Positions 7,710 to 19,074 of a stretch of DNA of 34,391 nucleotides are shown in pieces. This DNA comes from Crenobacter luteus (GTDB taxonomy: Bacteria > Pseudomonadota > Gammaproteobacteria > Burkholderiales > Chromobacteriaceae), in assembly GCF_004345725.1 (NCBI RefSeq), contig NZ_SLXG01000025.1, positions 1-34,391 of the forward strand, read 5' to 3'. Each line of letters starts with the position of its first letter. Position 1 is the first letter of the stretch. Both the position numbers and the translations under genes were made by a program. Under the pieces are notes generated by a model, which was given only the letters and a program-made list of their open reading frames with translations, made no database searches and was not told the origin of the DNA.

Positions 7710-8057
7710 TCAGGATTTGCCAATCCCGGCGTTCAACCAGTCGAGGATGGCCTCCAGTTCGCGACGCACCTCCTGCGCGGTTGCCGGTGCCGGCTCGCCG
7801 TCGTTCAGCCGCTGGCGTGCGCCGCTGATGGTGAAACCGTCGTCGTACAGCAGCCCGCGGATGCGCCGCACCAGCAGCACCTCGTGGTGCTGGTAGTAGC
7901 GGCGGTTGCCGCGGCGCTTGACCTGCTTGAGCTCGGAGAACTCCTGCTCCCAGTAGCGCAGCACGTGCGGTTTGACCGCCGCCAGCGCGGCGACCTCACC
8001 GATGGTGAAGTAGCGCTTGGTCGGAATCGGCGGCAACTCAGGCTTGTTTGTCGGCAT
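7710..8057 (-). CDS. MerR-family regulator downstream of ihfA
   Basis: 115 aa. An N-terminal MerR helix-turn-helix is clear: [22 protein letters not shown], then the wing [13 protein letters not shown] short C-terminal helix follows, without cysteine metal ligands, so it is not a metal sensor of the usual kind. Betaproteobacteria commonly carry such a gene between ihfA and tRNA-Pro; its target is unknown to me. The ATG at 8057 overlaps the end of ihfA by 20 bases. An in-frame TTG at 8069 has AAGGGAA at better spacing and could be the true start, adding four residues. The overlap implies co-translation with ihfA. Confidence 0.87.
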   Translation of the reverse strand: MPTNKPELPPIPTKRYFTIGEVAALAAVKPHVLRYWEQEFSELKQVKRRGNRRYYQHHEVLLVRRIRGLLYDDGFTISGARQRLNDGEPAPATAQEVRRELEAILDWLNAGIGKS

Positions 8058-8340
8058 GGTGCTGTTCAACCATTCCCTTGAGTTTTTGACTGGCGTGGAA
8101 AGTCACCACGCGGCGTGCGGTGATCGGGATTTCTTCGCCGGTCTTCGGATTGCGGCCCGGGCGCTGCGGCTTGTCGCGCAGCTGGAAATTGCCGAAGCCG
8201 GACAACTTCACGCTGTCGCCCTCCTCGAGCGCGGTGCGAATTTCCTCGAAGAACGTCTCGACCATGTCCTTGGCTTCGCGCTTGTTTAAACCCACCAGGT
8301 CGAACAGCAGGTCGGCCAACTCGGCTTTCGTCAAAGTCAT
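8038..8340 (-). CDS. ihfA: Integration host factor subunit alpha
   Basis: 100 aa. With IhfB it forms a heterodimer that bends DNA at specific sites. It has the HU/IHF fold with [13 protein letters not shown] and the DNA-intercalating arm motif [13 protein letters not shown]. Position directly after pheT is the classic place for ihfA and separates it from ihfB or hup. Gap to pheT is 85 bases. Confidence 0.96.
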   Translation of the reverse strand: MTLTKAELADLLFDLVGLNKREAKDMVETFFEEIRTALEEGDSVKLSGFGNFQLRDKPQRPGRNPKTGEEIPITARRVVTFHASQKLKGMVEQHHADKQA

Positions 8341-8425
8341 GACTACCCCTTAATACAGCAACTAGCAATGGAACGCAACGGCGGAGCCGGCCATCCGGGC
8401 AGCCTCCGCCAGTCAAATCAACAGT

Positions 8426-10789
8426 TTACAGGCGGAGCGCCGCGCCGTGGTCGGCTTCGACGGCGGCGAGCAAGGCGGCGATCGCGGCGTCGATTTCCTC
8501 GTCGGTCAGCGTCTTGGCCACGTCCTGCAGCTTCACGCCGAAGGCGAGGCTCTTCTTGCCCTCGGGCACGCCCTTGCCGCGGTAGACGTCGAACAGCGCG
8601 ATATCGGTGACGATCGCCGGCGCGACGCGACGGAACGACGCCTGCATCGCGGCGACGCCGACCTCCTCGTCGACGACGAGCGCCAGGTCGCGGCGCACCG
8701 CCTGGAACTTCGACACCGGCTTGGCGCGGATCATTTCGCTGGCCAGCACCACGTCGAGGTCGAGTTCGAACAGCACCGGCGCGCTCGGCAGGTCGTAGGC
8801 CTGCACCCAGCGCGGGTGCAGTTCGCCGACGTAGCCGACCACGCGGCCGTCGAGCGCGACGCTCGCGCAGCGGCCCGGATGGAAGGCCGGATGCTCGGCG
8901 CGCGCGTATTCGGCGACGCGCGGGTACAGCAGCGCCTCGACGTCGCCCTTGGCGTCGAAGAAGTCGACGCGCTCGGCCTTGGCCGCCCATTGCTCGGGCT
9001 GGCGCGGGCCCCAGGCGAGGCCGGCGATGCGTTCGGGTTGATCGACGCTGCCGTCTTCCTGCTTGAGGAACACGCGCGCCAGTTCGAACACACGCACGCG
9101 CGGCTGCTTGCGCGCGAGGTTGCCGGACAGCACGTCGACCAGGCCGCCGACCAGGCTGGAGCGCATCACGCTCATCTGGCTGGCGATCGGGTTGATCAGC
9201 TTGACCGGGTTCGCGTTGCCGGCGAAGTCGGCTTCCCACTTCTCTTCGACGAAGGCGTAGGTCACCACTTCCTGGAAGTCGCGCGCGACGAGCTTGCGGC
9301 GCACCACTTCGCGCGGCAGGCGGTGTTCCGGCAGCGGCAGCATCGCCAGTCGCGCGCGCGGCGCGTCGGCCGGGATCGCATCGTAGCCGAACACGCGCGC
9401 GATTTCCTCGATCAGGTCTTCCTCGATCTCGATGTCGAAGCGGAAGCTCGGCGCGGCGACGTCGAAGCCCTCAGAGTTGGCCGAGGCTGTAAGTCCGAGA
9501 CGCGCGAAGATCGCGGCGATCTCGTCGCCGGACAAGCTCAGGCCCAGCACCTTGTTGACGCGCGCGGTGCGCACCTTGACGGTGTTGCGCGCCGGCAGTT
9601 GGCCGAGCGCCTCGGTGACCGGGCCGGCCTGCCCGCCTGCGATGTCGACGATCAGGCGGGTGGCGCGTTCGATCGCATCGCGCGCCAGGTCGAAGTCGAC
9701 GCCGCGCTCGAAGCGGAACGACGAATCGGAACCGAAGCCGAGCGCGCGGGCGCGGCCGGCGATCGCGTCGGGCGCGAAGAACGCCGACTCGAGGAAAATG
9801 TCGACGGTCGCGTCGGTGACGCTCGATTCGAGGCCGCCCATCACGCCGCCGATCGCCAGCGCCTTGCCTTCGTCGGCGATCACCAGCGTGTCGGCGGCGA
9901 GGGTGACTTCCTTCTCGTTCAGGCAGACCAGCGTCTCGCCGTCGCGCGCCATGCGCACCACGATGCCGCCTTCGATCTTCGCCAGATCGAAGGCGTGCAT
10001 CGGCTGGCCCTGCTCGAGCAGGATGTAGTTGGTGACGTCGACCAGCACCGAGATCGAGCGCAGGCCCGAGCGCTCGAGGCGCTGGCGCATCCAGGCCGGC
10101 GTCGGCGCGGCCGGGTTCACGCCGCGGATCACGCGACCGAGGTAGCGGCCGCAGGCGGCCGGCGCGTCGATCTTCACCGGCAAGGTGTCGTCGATCGACG
10201 GGGCGACCGGTTCGATCGCCTCGACGGCGAGCGGCGCGCCGGTCAGCGCGGCCACTTCGCGCGCAATGCCCTTGATCGACAGGCAGTCGGCGCGGTTCGG
10301 GGTGATCTTCAGCGTGAAGAGGGTGTCGTCGAGCTCGAGATAATCGCGGATGCTGACGCCGACCGGCGCGTCGGCCGGCAGCACCAGGAGACCGTCGACC
10401 TCGTCGGGCACGCCCAGCTCCTTGCCGGAGCACAGCATGCCGCCCGATTCGACGCCGCGCATCTTGGTCGGCTTGATCTTGAAGTCGCCCGGCAGCACCG
10501 CGCCCGGCAGCGCGCACGGCACTTTCAGGCCGACGGCGACGTTGGGCGCGCCGCAAACGATCTGTACCAGCTCGCCGGTGCCGACGTCGACCTTGGTGAC
10601 GCGCAGGCGGTCGGCGTTCTCGTGCTTGACGACTTCCTTGACCTCGGCGACCACCACGCCGGTAAAGGCCGGCGCGGCCGCTTCGGTTTCTTCCACTTCG
10701 AGGCCGGCCATCGTCAGAAGATGCGACAGCGCGTCCGAGTCGATCGCCGGCGAGGTCCAGCGACGCAACCAGTTTTCAGAGAATTTCAT
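8426..10789 (-). CDS. pheT: Phenylalanyl-tRNA synthetase beta subunit
   Basis: 787 aa, usual length. Part of the alpha2-beta2 enzyme that charges tRNA-Phe. Domains in order: N-terminal EMAP/OB tRNA-binding domain (about 40-150, GVVVAEV...NADRLRV), B3/B4 editing domain (about 210-385), B5, a catalytic-like core, and the C-terminal anticodon-binding FDX-ACB domain (about 690-787, FQAVRRDLALV). The start ATG at 10789 follows GGAGCGG, 18 bases after pheS. Two uptake-like words (9476, 9598) fall in the gene and are read as SAN and LGQ. Confidence 0.98.
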   Translation of the reverse strand: MKFSENWLRRWTSPAIDSDALSHLLTMAGLEVEETEAAAPAFTGVVVAEVKEVVKHENADRLRVTKVDVGTGELVQIVCGAPNVAVGLKVPCALPGAVLPGDFKIKPTKMRGVESGGMLCSGKELGVPDEVDGLLVLPADAPVGVSIRDYLELDDTLFTLKITPNRADCLSIKGIAREVAALTGAPLAVEAIEPVAPSIDDTLPVKIDAPAACGRYLGRVIRGVNPAAPTPAWMRQRLERSGLRSISVLVDVTNYILLEQGQPMHAFDLAKIEGGIVVRMARDGETLVCLNEKEVTLAADTLVIADEGKALAIGGVMGGLESSVTDATVDIFLESAFFAPDAIAGRARALGFGSDSSFRFERGVDFDLARDAIERATRLIVDIAGGQAGPVTEALGQLPARNTVKVRTARVNKVLGLSLSGDEIAAIFARLGLTASANSEGFDVAAPSFRFDIEIEEDLIEEIARVFGYDAIPADAPRARLAMLPLPEHRLPREVVRRKLVARDFQEVVTYAFVEEKWEADFAGNANPVKLINPIASQMSVMRSSLVGGLVDVLSGNLARKQPRVRVFELARVFLKQEDGSVDQPERIAGLAWGPRQPEQWAAKAERVDFFDAKGDVEALLYPRVAEYARAEHPAFHPGRCASVALDGRVVGYVGELHPRWVQAYDLPSAPVLFELDLDVVLASEMIRAKPVSKFQAVRRDLALVVDEEVGVAAMQASFRRVAPAIVTDIALFDVYRGKGVPEGKKSLAFGVKLQDVAKTLTDEEIDAAIAALLAAVEADHGAALRL

Positions 10790-10807
10790 GTTCCGCTCCG
10801 CCCGCGA

Positions 10808-11851
<1,044 letters not shown>

Positions 11852-11901
11852 TCAGCGCTCTGGCGTTGCGGGGCCCGGCCAACCTTGGGCGGGCCGAGCA
11901 T

Positions 11902-11928
11902 AAAAAAAGGGAGGCGAAGACGCCTCCC
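11902..11928 (-). terminator. Terminator between rplT and pheS
   Basis: On the minus strand GGGAGGCG (11928-11921), loop TCTT, CGCCTCCC (11916-11909), then seven T (11908-11902). It begins 17 bases after the rplT stop. In enteric bacteria pheST is attenuated through a Phe-rich leader; I see no such peptide here because there is too little room before the hairpin. Confidence 0.9.
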
Positions 11929-11945
11929 CTTGGATCGTCTTGCGA

Positions 11946-12305
11946 TCAGGCGGCCAGTTGGGCCTTGGCCTGAGCCACGATCTGGGCAAAAGCCGGCTTG
12001 TCGAACACCGCCAGGTCGGCCAGCACTTTGCGGTCGATCTGGATGTCGGCTTTCTTCAGGCCGTTCATGAATTTGCTGTACGGCAGACCGTTTTCGCGGG
12101 CCGCGGCGTTGATACGCGCGATCCACAGCTGACGGAACTGACGCTTGCGCTGACGACGGTCGCGGTAAGCGTACTGACCGGCTTTCATCACCGCCTGTTT
12201 GGCGATGCGATAGACGTTCTTGCGACGGCCGCGATAGCCTTTCGCCAGGGCAAGGACCTTCTTATGACGGGCGCGAGCGGTTACACCGCGTTTTACACGA
12301 GGCAT
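11946..12305 (-). CDS. rplT: 50S ribosomal protein L20
   Basis: 119 aa, full length. Very basic N-terminal extension ([18 protein letters not shown]) followed by the globular domain with [15 protein letters not shown]. It binds 23S rRNA early in 50S assembly and represses the infC-rpmI-rplT operon in known systems. TAAGGAG lies before the ATG; gap to rpmI is 11 bases. Confidence 0.98.
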   Translation of the reverse strand: MPRVKRGVTARARHKKVLALAKGYRGRRKNVYRIAKQAVMKAGQYAYRDRRQRKRQFRQLWIARINAAARENGLPYSKFMNGLKKADIQIDRKVLADLAVFDKPAFAQIVAQAKAQLAA

Positions 12306-12316
12306 CGTTTAACTCC

Positions 12317-12514
12317 TTAGGCGTAGGGCAGCATTGCGCGAACGGAAGCCATGTTGGTGGCGTCGACCATCGACGTGCCACGCAGCTGGCGTTTGTTCTT
12401 GGTGGTCTTCTTGGTGAGAATGTGACGCTTGAACGCGTGACCGCGCTTCACACCACCACTGCCCAGCACCTTCAGGCGCTTCTTGGCACTCGATTTGGTT
12501 TTCATCTTCGGCAT
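12317..12514 (-). CDS. rpmI: 50S ribosomal protein L35
   Basis: 65 aa, full length. [13 protein letters not shown] start and [13 protein letters not shown] core are diagnostic. AGGAG stands 8 bases before the ATG at 12514. A longer in-frame ORF upstream lacks family support. Confidence 0.98.
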   Translation of the reverse strand: MPKMKTKSSAKKRLKVLGSGGVKRGHAFKRHILTKKTTKNKRQLRGTSMVDATNMASVRAMLPYA

Positions 12515-12666
12515 GGAAAAGCTCCTGCTGAAATTTCTTAGATCCGGCGTAGGGTGGGCTCGCACCGCTTGAAACCGCTACGCCCCGCTTCTGATGCGGC
12601 GTTTGACCGCCACAAAATCGACACGGCAGGTCACCCTGCCGTGTTGAAGTCCATGATTATACCCGA

Positions 12667-13185
12667 TTATTTTTTCTTCGGGGCAATCATCATCACCATC
12701 TGGCGACCTTCGAGACGGGGGAACTGCTCGACCGTGCCCACCTCGGCCAGGTCGGCTTCCACACGCTTCAGGAGCTGCAGGCCGATGTCCTGGTGCGCCA
12801 TCTCGCGACCGCGGAAGCGCAAGGTCACCTTGGCCTTGTCGCCTTCCGTGAGGAAGCGGATCAGGTTGCGCAGCTTGACGTTGTAGTCGCCGTCGTCAGT
12901 GCCGGGACGGAATTTGATTTCCTTGATCTGGATCTGCTTCTGCTTTTGCTTGGCCTCGTGGCGCTTTTTCGACTGTTCGTACTTGAACTTGCCGTAGTCC
13001 ATCAGCTTGCAAACCGGCGGCTGGGCCGTCGGCGAGATTTCGACCAGATCGACGTCTTTTTCCTCGGCCAAGGCGATGGCTTCACGGAAGCTGACGATGC
13101 CGAGTTGTTCGCCTTCGGCGCCGATCAGACGGATTTCGCGCGCGGTGATTTCACCGTTGATCCGCGCTTCGCGTTCCTGAGCTAT
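12667..13185 (-). CDS. infC: Translation initiation factor IF-3, with a probable AUA start
   Basis: 172 aa from an ATA at 13185. The N-domain ([20 protein letters not shown]), the basic linker and the C-domain ([26 protein letters not shown]) are complete. IF-3 binds 30S and rejects non-canonical start codons. The frame has no ATG, GTG or TTG that keeps the conserved QEREARING region; reading back from it gives ATA preceded by AACAGGAG with 8 bases between. Known infC genes start at AUU or similar, which lets IF-3 limit its own synthesis, so AUA fits. The gap to thrS is 35 bases. A 9-mer uptake-like word at 13063 encodes ALAEE. Confidence 0.95.
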   Translation of the reverse strand: MAQEREARINGEITAREIRLIGAEGEQLGIVSFREAIALAEEKDVDLVEISPTAQPPVCKLMDYGKFKYEQSKKRHEAKQKQKQIQIKEIKFRPGTDDGDYNVKLRNLIRFLTEGDKAKVTLRFRGREMAHQDIGLQLLKRVEADLAEVGTVEQFPRLEGRQMVMMIAPKKK

Positions 13186-13220
13186 AGCTAGTACTCCTGT
13201 TCAGATTGACGGGCCGCCGC

Positions 13221-15125
13221 TCAGTGCGACGATCGCTCGCCATTGAGGCGGTCGAAGAGCGCATCGAGCGTGATCTGACCCAGATCCTCGCCGTTGCGCG
13301 CGCGTACGGCCACGAGTTGCCCCGCTTTTTCCTTGTCGCCGACGATGATCTGGTACGGCAACTTTTGCAGGCTGTGTTCGCGGATTTTATAGCCGATCTT
13401 CTCGTTCCTCAAGTCGAGCTCGACGCGGAAGCCTTGTTTTTTCAGCGCTTGTGCCACTTCGGTCGCATAATCGGCCTGCGCCTCGGTGATATTCATCACC
13501 ACCGCCTGCACCGGCGCGAGCCACAGCGGGAAGGCGCCGGCGTGGTTCTCGATCAGGATGCCGATGAAGCGCTCGAGCGAACCGAGGATCGCGCGATGCA
13601 GCATCACCGGGCGCTTGCGGGTGTTGTCCTCGGCGACGTATTCGGCGTCGAGGCGCTCCGGCAGCACGAAGTCGAGCTGCAAGGTACCGCACTGCCACGA
13701 ACGGCCGAGCGCGTCCTTGATGTGGTACTCGATCTTCGGACCGTAGAAGGCGCCCTCGCCCGGCAGCTCTTCCCACGACACGCCACAGGCGGCCAGCGCG
13801 TCGCGCAGGCCCTGCTCGGCCTTGTCCCACACCTCGTCGGAACCGGCGCGCTTCTCGGGGCGCAAGCTCAGCTTGATCGCGACGTTGTCGAAGCCGAACT
13901 CCTTGTACACCTTCATCGTCAGCTCGTTGAAGGCTTGCGCCTCAGCGTTGATCTGCTCTTCGGTACAGAAGATGTGCGCGTCGTCCTGGACGAAGCCGCG
14001 CACGCGCATCAGGCCGTGCAGCGCGCCCGAGGGCTCGTTGCGGTGGCAGGCGCCGAACTCGGCCAACCTCAAGGGCAGGTCGCGATAGGAGCGCAGCCCC
14101 TGGTTGAACACCTGGACGTGGCCCGGGCAGTTCATCGGCTTGACCGCGTAGTCGCGCTTTTCCGACTCGGTGGTGAACATGTTGTCGCGGTAGTTGTCCC
14201 AGTGGCCGGACTTCTCCCACAGCACGCGGTCCATCACCATCGGCGTCTTGATTTCCTGGTAGCCGGCCTCGGTCAGCGTCTTGCGCATGTACTGCTCGAT
14301 GCTCTGCCACAGGCTCCAGCCCTTCGGGTGCCAGAACACCATGCCCGGCGCCTCGTCCTGCAGGTGGAACAGGTCGAGCTGCCTGCCGAGCTTGCGGTGG
14401 TCGCGTTTCTCGGCCTCTTCGAGCAGGTGCAGGTAGGCCTCGAGGTCTTCCTTCTTCGCCCACGCAGTGCCGTAGACGCGCTGCAGCATCTCGTTCCTGC
14501 TGTCGCCGCGCCAGTAGGCGCCGGCCACCTTCATCAGCTTGAACACCTTGAGCTTGCCGGTCGACGGCACGTGCGGGCCGCGGCACAGGTCGGTGAAGCC
14601 GCCTTCCTTATAGAGGGACAGCACCTCGCCCTGCGGGATCGATTCGATGATCTCGGCCTTGTACGCCTCGCCGATCGACTTGAAGTAGGCGATCGCCTCG
14701 TCGCGCGGCAGTTCGTAGCGCTCGACCGGGATGTCCTTCTTGGCCAGCTCGGCCATCTTTTTCTCGATGGCGACCAGGTCTTCCGGCGTGAACGGGCGCT
14801 TGTAGGCGAAGTCGTAGTAGAAGCCGTTCTCGATCTCCGGCCCGATGGTCACCTGCGCTTCGGGGAACAGCTCCTTGACCGCGTACGCGAGCAGGTGGGC
14901 GGTCGAGTGGCGGATGATCGACAGGCCGTCGGCGTCCTTGTCGGTGACGATGGCGAGGTCGGCGTCGCCCTCGATCAGATAAGAGGTATCGACCAGCTGG
15001 CCGTTCACCTTGCCGGCCAGCGCGGCGCGCGCCAGACCCGCGCCGATCGAGGCGGCCACATCGTGGACCGTGACCGGCGCGTCGAAGGAACGGATGGAAC
15101 CGTCGGGCAGACGAATATCGGGCAT
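13221..15125 (-). CDS. thrS: Threonyl-tRNA synthetase
   Basis: 634 aa, normal length. It charges tRNA-Thr. N-terminal TGS domain (1-60), editing domain with zinc/catalytic HSTAH (73-77), class II core with NCPGH (zinc Cys), HRNEPSG and [12 protein letters not shown], and C-terminal anticodon domain with [12 protein letters not shown] precedes the ATG at 15125. First gene of the infC-rplT cluster. Upstream lie a terminator and a short ORF with Thr codons, a possible attenuator. The uptake-like word (14058) encodes RLAEF in the conserved [15 protein letters not shown] block. Confidence 0.98.
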   Translation of the reverse strand: MPDIRLPDGSIRSFDAPVTVHDVAASIGAGLARAALAGKVNGQLVDTSYLIEGDADLAIVTDKDADGLSIIRHSTAHLLAYAVKELFPEAQVTIGPEIENGFYYDFAYKRPFTPEDLVAIEKKMAELAKKDIPVERYELPRDEAIAYFKSIGEAYKAEIIESIPQGEVLSLYKEGGFTDLCRGPHVPSTGKLKVFKLMKVAGAYWRGDSRNEMLQRVYGTAWAKKEDLEAYLHLLEEAEKRDHRKLGRQLDLFHLQDEAPGMVFWHPKGWSLWQSIEQYMRKTLTEAGYQEIKTPMVMDRVLWEKSGHWDNYRDNMFTTESEKRDYAVKPMNCPGHVQVFNQGLRSYRDLPLRLAEFGACHRNEPSGALHGLMRVRGFVQDDAHIFCTEEQINAEAQAFNELTMKVYKEFGFDNVAIKLSLRPEKRAGSDEVWDKAEQGLRDALAACGVSWEELPGEGAFYGPKIEYHIKDALGRSWQCGTLQLDFVLPERLDAEYVAEDNTRKRPVMLHRAILGSLERFIGILIENHAGAFPLWLAPVQAVVMNITEAQADYATEVAQALKKQGFRVELDLRNEKIGYKIREHSLQKLPYQIIVGDKEKAGQLVAVRARNGEDLGQITLDALFDRLNGERSSH

Positions 15126-15187
15126 ATCAACTCCAAGGCAGGAAACGGCGGCGCGCGGGCGCTATCGAGCGATCGGGCCGGAAAAAG

Positions 15188-15218
15188 ACAAAAAAAAAGT
15201 GCGGCCCGAGCCGCACTT
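15188..15218 (-). terminator. Terminator or attenuator between tRNA-Val and thrS
   Basis: On the minus strand AAGTGCGGC (15218-15210), loop TCGG, GCCGCACTT (15205-15197), then a long T-run (complement of A 15190-15198). It is 90 bases past tRNA-Val and 72 bases before the thrS start. It may simply end the tRNA transcript, or act as the attenuator hairpin of a Thr-codon leader. The plus side also has a T-run. Confidence 0.9.
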
Positions 15219-15249
15219 CTTTTTTTACAAGGAACACCCGTGGCCCGAT

Positions 15250-15285
15250 TTAACCGATCAGGGTGATGGTAGTTCGAAACGCCAT
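15250..15285 (-). CDS. Candidate thrS leader peptide, 11 aa
   Basis: ATG at 15285 has AAGGA with an 8-base spacing and opens a peptide MAFRTTITLIG, ending TAA. Three of eleven codons are Thr and two are Ile, just before a terminator hairpin and thrS, the layout of a classic amino-acid leader. CACCC in the Thr-codon region (plus 15261-15265) can pair with GGGTG (plus 15235-15239), giving a possible 1:2 stem. The peptide begins only 23 bases after tRNA-Val, so it would be made from the tRNA transcript. A chance ORF in the tRNA trailer is the alternative. Confidence 0.4.
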   Translation of the reverse strand: MAFRTTITLIG

Positions 15286-15308
15286 TTTTGTATTCCTTGC
15301 GAGAATTC

Positions 15309-15385
15309 TGGTAGGCACGATTGGATTCGAACCAACGACCCCCACCATGTCAAGGTGGTGCTCTAACCAACTGAGCTACGTGCCT
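15309..15385 (-). tRNA. tRNA-Val (anticodon GAC)
   Basis: 77 bases with encoded CCA. The acceptor arm AGGCACG/CGTGCCT, D arm GCTC/GAGC, anticodon stem CCACC/GGTGG with loop TTGACAT (anticodon GAC), and T loop TTCGAAT all pair. Confidence 0.97.
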
Positions 15386-15410
15386 GTTGTCTTTCGCGTT
15401 GTTGTCGTGA

Positions 15411-16658
<1,248 letters not shown>

Positions 16659-16664
16659 GGGAAC

Positions 16665-16701
16665 CTCGGCCAAGCGTGCCGGTCTTGCAGGGTTGGCCGA
16701 G
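16665..16701. repeat. Inverted pair of the uptake-like word after tgt
   Basis: CTCGGCCAA (16665-16673) and TTGGCCGAG (16693-16701) can form a 9-bp stem with a 19-base loop, 7 bases after the tgt stop. There is no T-run, so it may modulate read-through to yajC or stabilise the tgt 3' end more than stop transcription. Confidence 0.7.
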
Positions 16702-16821
16702 CCGGCGGCGCGCGGCGCGGTTGGAAAAGCCATGTCGTATGGCTAGAATGCCGCGTTCGGTTACACCCCTGTTTTGCCGAAAGCCAAATACCATTCCAAG
16801 TTTCAACAAGGGAGCGACACG

Positions 16822-17139
16822 ATGTTCATTACCCCCGCCTACGCGGCCAACGGCACCGCCGGCCTCGACCTGATGGGTTTCCTGCCGATGATCGCGATCT
16901 TCGCGGTCTTCTGGTTCCTGCTGATCCGTCCGCAGCAGAAGAAGATGAAGGAACACCAGAAGATGCTGACGGCGCTGGAAAAAGGCGACGAGGTCGTCAC
17001 CCAGGGCGGCGTCGCCGGCCGCGTGACCAAGGTCGGCGAAGCCTTCCTGACCGTCGAGATCGCCAACGGCGTGGAAATCCAGGTGCAGCGCAGCGCCGTC
17101 GCCGGCAAGCTGGAAAAAGGCACGCTGAAGTCCCTGTAA
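16822..17139 (+). CDS. yajC: Sec translocon accessory protein YajC
   Basis: 105 aa. A single membrane helix (about 17-38, MGFLPMIAIFAVFWFLL) is followed by the diagnostic RPQQKKMKEHQKML and a small SH3-like cytosolic domain (GDEVVTQGGVAGRV). It associates with SecDF-YidC in the inner membrane. AAGGGAG lies before the ATG at 16822; the longer upstream frame has no family support. Confidence 0.96.
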   Translation: MFITPAYAANGTAGLDLMGFLPMIAIFAVFWFLLIRPQQKKMKEHQKMLTALEKGDEVVTQGGVAGRVTKVGEAFLTVEIANGVEIQVQRSAVAGKLEKGTLKSL

Positions 17140-17145
17140 CCTCGC

Positions 17146-17168
17146 GGGGCCGCCCCACGGGCGGCCCC
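17146..17168 (+). other. GC-rich hairpin between yajC and secD
   Basis: GGGGCCGCCC (17146-17155), loop CAC, GGGCGGCCCC (17159-17168). There is no T-run. It may slow or protect mRNA in the yajC-secD gap. Confidence 0.6.
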
Positions 17169-17187
17169 GTCGCATTCAAGAACCGTC

Positions 17188-19029
17188 ATGAACCGCTACC
17201 CGCTCTGGAAATACCTGATCATCGGGCTGGCGCTGATCGTTTCGACGATCTACACGCTGCCCAACTTCTTCGGCGAGTCGCCGGCGGTGCAGATCTCCAG
17301 CTCGCGCCAGTCGATCCCGGTCGATACCGCGCTGATGGGCCGGGTGGAAACCGCGCTGGCCGCCAAGAACCTGACGCCGGACGGCCTCTTCCTCGACGGC
17401 AACAGCCTCAAGGTCCGCTTCCGCGACCCCGACACCCAGATCAAGGCCCGCGACGCGATCCAGGCCGAGCTGGGCGACAGCTACATCATCGCGTTGAACC
17501 TGTTGTCCTCGTCGCCTGGCTGGCTGACCCGGCTCGGGGCGCACCCGATGTTCCTCGGCCTCGACCTGAGGGGCGGCGTGCACTTCCTCCTGGAAGTCGA
17601 CATGAAGGCCGCGATCGACAAGACCGTCGAACGCTACAGCGGCGACATCCGCCGCGAGCTGAAGGCGCAGAAGATCCGCTACGGCGCGATCAAGCGCAGC
17701 GGCAACGCCCTCGTCGTCCAGCTGCGCGACGCCCAGACCCTGAAGGCCGCCGCCGACGCGCTCGCCCGTACCCTGCCCTCGCTGACGATGAGCGAGGACG
17801 CCGACGCGTTCACGCTGACCCTCGCGCTCAAGCCCGAGGAGATCACCCGCATCCAGGGCGACGCGGTCAAGCAGAACATCTCGACGCTGCACAACCGCGT
17901 CAACGAACTGGGCGTGGCCGAACCGGTGATCCAGCAGGCCGGCCCGAACCGCATCGTCGTGCAGCTGCCGGGCGTGCAGGACACCGCCAAGGCCAAGGAC
18001 ATCCTCGGCCGTACCGCGACGCTGCAGGTGCGCCTCGTCGAGGACGACCCGGCGCTGATGGCCGACGCGCAGGCCGGCGTCGTGCCGGCCGGCTACGAGC
18101 TGCTGGACGAACTGACGTCGCGCGGCCCGAGCAAGATCCTGGTCAAGCGCGACGTCGAGCTGACCGGCGACAATATCAACGACGCGCAGGCCGGCTTCGA
18201 CGAGAACGGCGCGCCGGCGGTGCACATCAACCTCGATTCGACCGGCGCGTCGATCTTCCGCCAGGTGACCGCCGAGAACATCGGCCGCCGCATGGCGATG
18301 ATCCTGGTCGAGAAGGGCAAGGCCGAGGTCGTCACCGCGCCGGTGATCCGCAGCGAGATCGGCGGCGGCCGCGTGCAGATTTCCGGCAGCATGAACCCGG
18401 CCGAGGCCAACGACGTCGCGCTGCTGTTGCGCGCGGGCTCGCTGGCCGCGCCGATGACCATCATCGAGGAACGCACCGTCGGCCCGAGCCTCGGCAAGGA
18501 GAACATCGAGAAGGGCTTCAACTCGACGCTGTGGGGCTTCGCCGCCATCGTCGTCTTCATGGTGATCTACTACCGCGTGTTCGGCGTGATCTCGGCGCTG
18601 TCGCTGGGCGTGAACCTGCTGGTGCTGGTCGCGATGCTGTCGATGCTGCAGGCGACGCTGACCTTGCCCGGCATCGCGGCGATCGCGCTGACGCTCGGCA
18701 TGGCGATCGACGCCAACGTGCTGATCAACGAGCGCGTGCGCGAGGAGCTCAGGAACGGCGTGCCGCCGCAGTCGGCCATCCAGGCCGGCTACCAGCACGC
18801 GTGGGCGACGATTGTCGACTCGAACATCACCACGCTGATCGCCGGCCTCGCGCTCTTGATCTTCGGTTCCGGCCCGGTGCGCGGCTTCGCCGTCGTGCAC
18901 TGCCTCGGCATCCTGTCGTCGATGTTCTCGGCGGTGCTGGTGTCGCGCGGCTTCGTGAACCTGTGGTACGGCCGTCGTCGCCGCCTGGCCTCGCTGTCGA
19001 TCGGCCAGGTCTGGAAACCGAACCAATAA
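17188..19029 (+). CDS. secD: Protein translocase subunit SecD
   Basis: 613 aa, full length. RND-like inner membrane protein that uses proton flow to help late export. One N-terminal membrane helix (about 8-28), a large periplasmic region (P1) with GLDLRGGVHFLLEVD, and five C-terminal helices; GMAIDANVLINERVREE marks the fourth helix and its Asp. Start ATG at 17188 gives MNRYPLWKYL, the family start. secF follows after 45 bases. Confidence 0.98.
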   Translation: MNRYPLWKYLIIGLALIVSTIYTLPNFFGESPAVQISSSRQSIPVDTALMGRVETALAAKNLTPDGLFLDGNSLKVRFRDPDTQIKARDAIQAELGDSYIIALNLLSSSPGWLTRLGAHPMFLGLDLRGGVHFLLEVDMKAAIDKTVERYSGDIRRELKAQKIRYGAIKRSGNALVVQLRDAQTLKAAADALARTLPSLTMSEDADAFTLTLALKPEEITRIQGDAVKQNISTLHNRVNELGVAEPVIQQAGPNRIVVQLPGVQDTAKAKDILGRTATLQVRLVEDDPALMADAQAGVVPAGYELLDELTSRGPSKILVKRDVELTGDNINDAQAGFDENGAPAVHINLDSTGASIFRQVTAENIGRRMAMILVEKGKAEVVTAPVIRSEIGGGRVQISGSMNPAEANDVALLLRAGSLAAPMTIIEERTVGPSLGKENIEKGFNSTLWGFAAIVVFMVIYYRVFGVISALSLGVNLLVLVAMLSMLQATLTLPGIAAIALTLGMAIDANVLINERVREELRNGVPPQSAIQAGYQHAWATIVDSNITTLIAGLALLIFGSGPVRGFAVVHCLGILSSMFSAVLVSRGFVNLWYGRRRRLASLSIGQVWKPNQ

Positions 19030-19074
19030 GTCAGACGGGCCGGCGCGTCCGGCCCGCACTCGCAAGGGCACACC

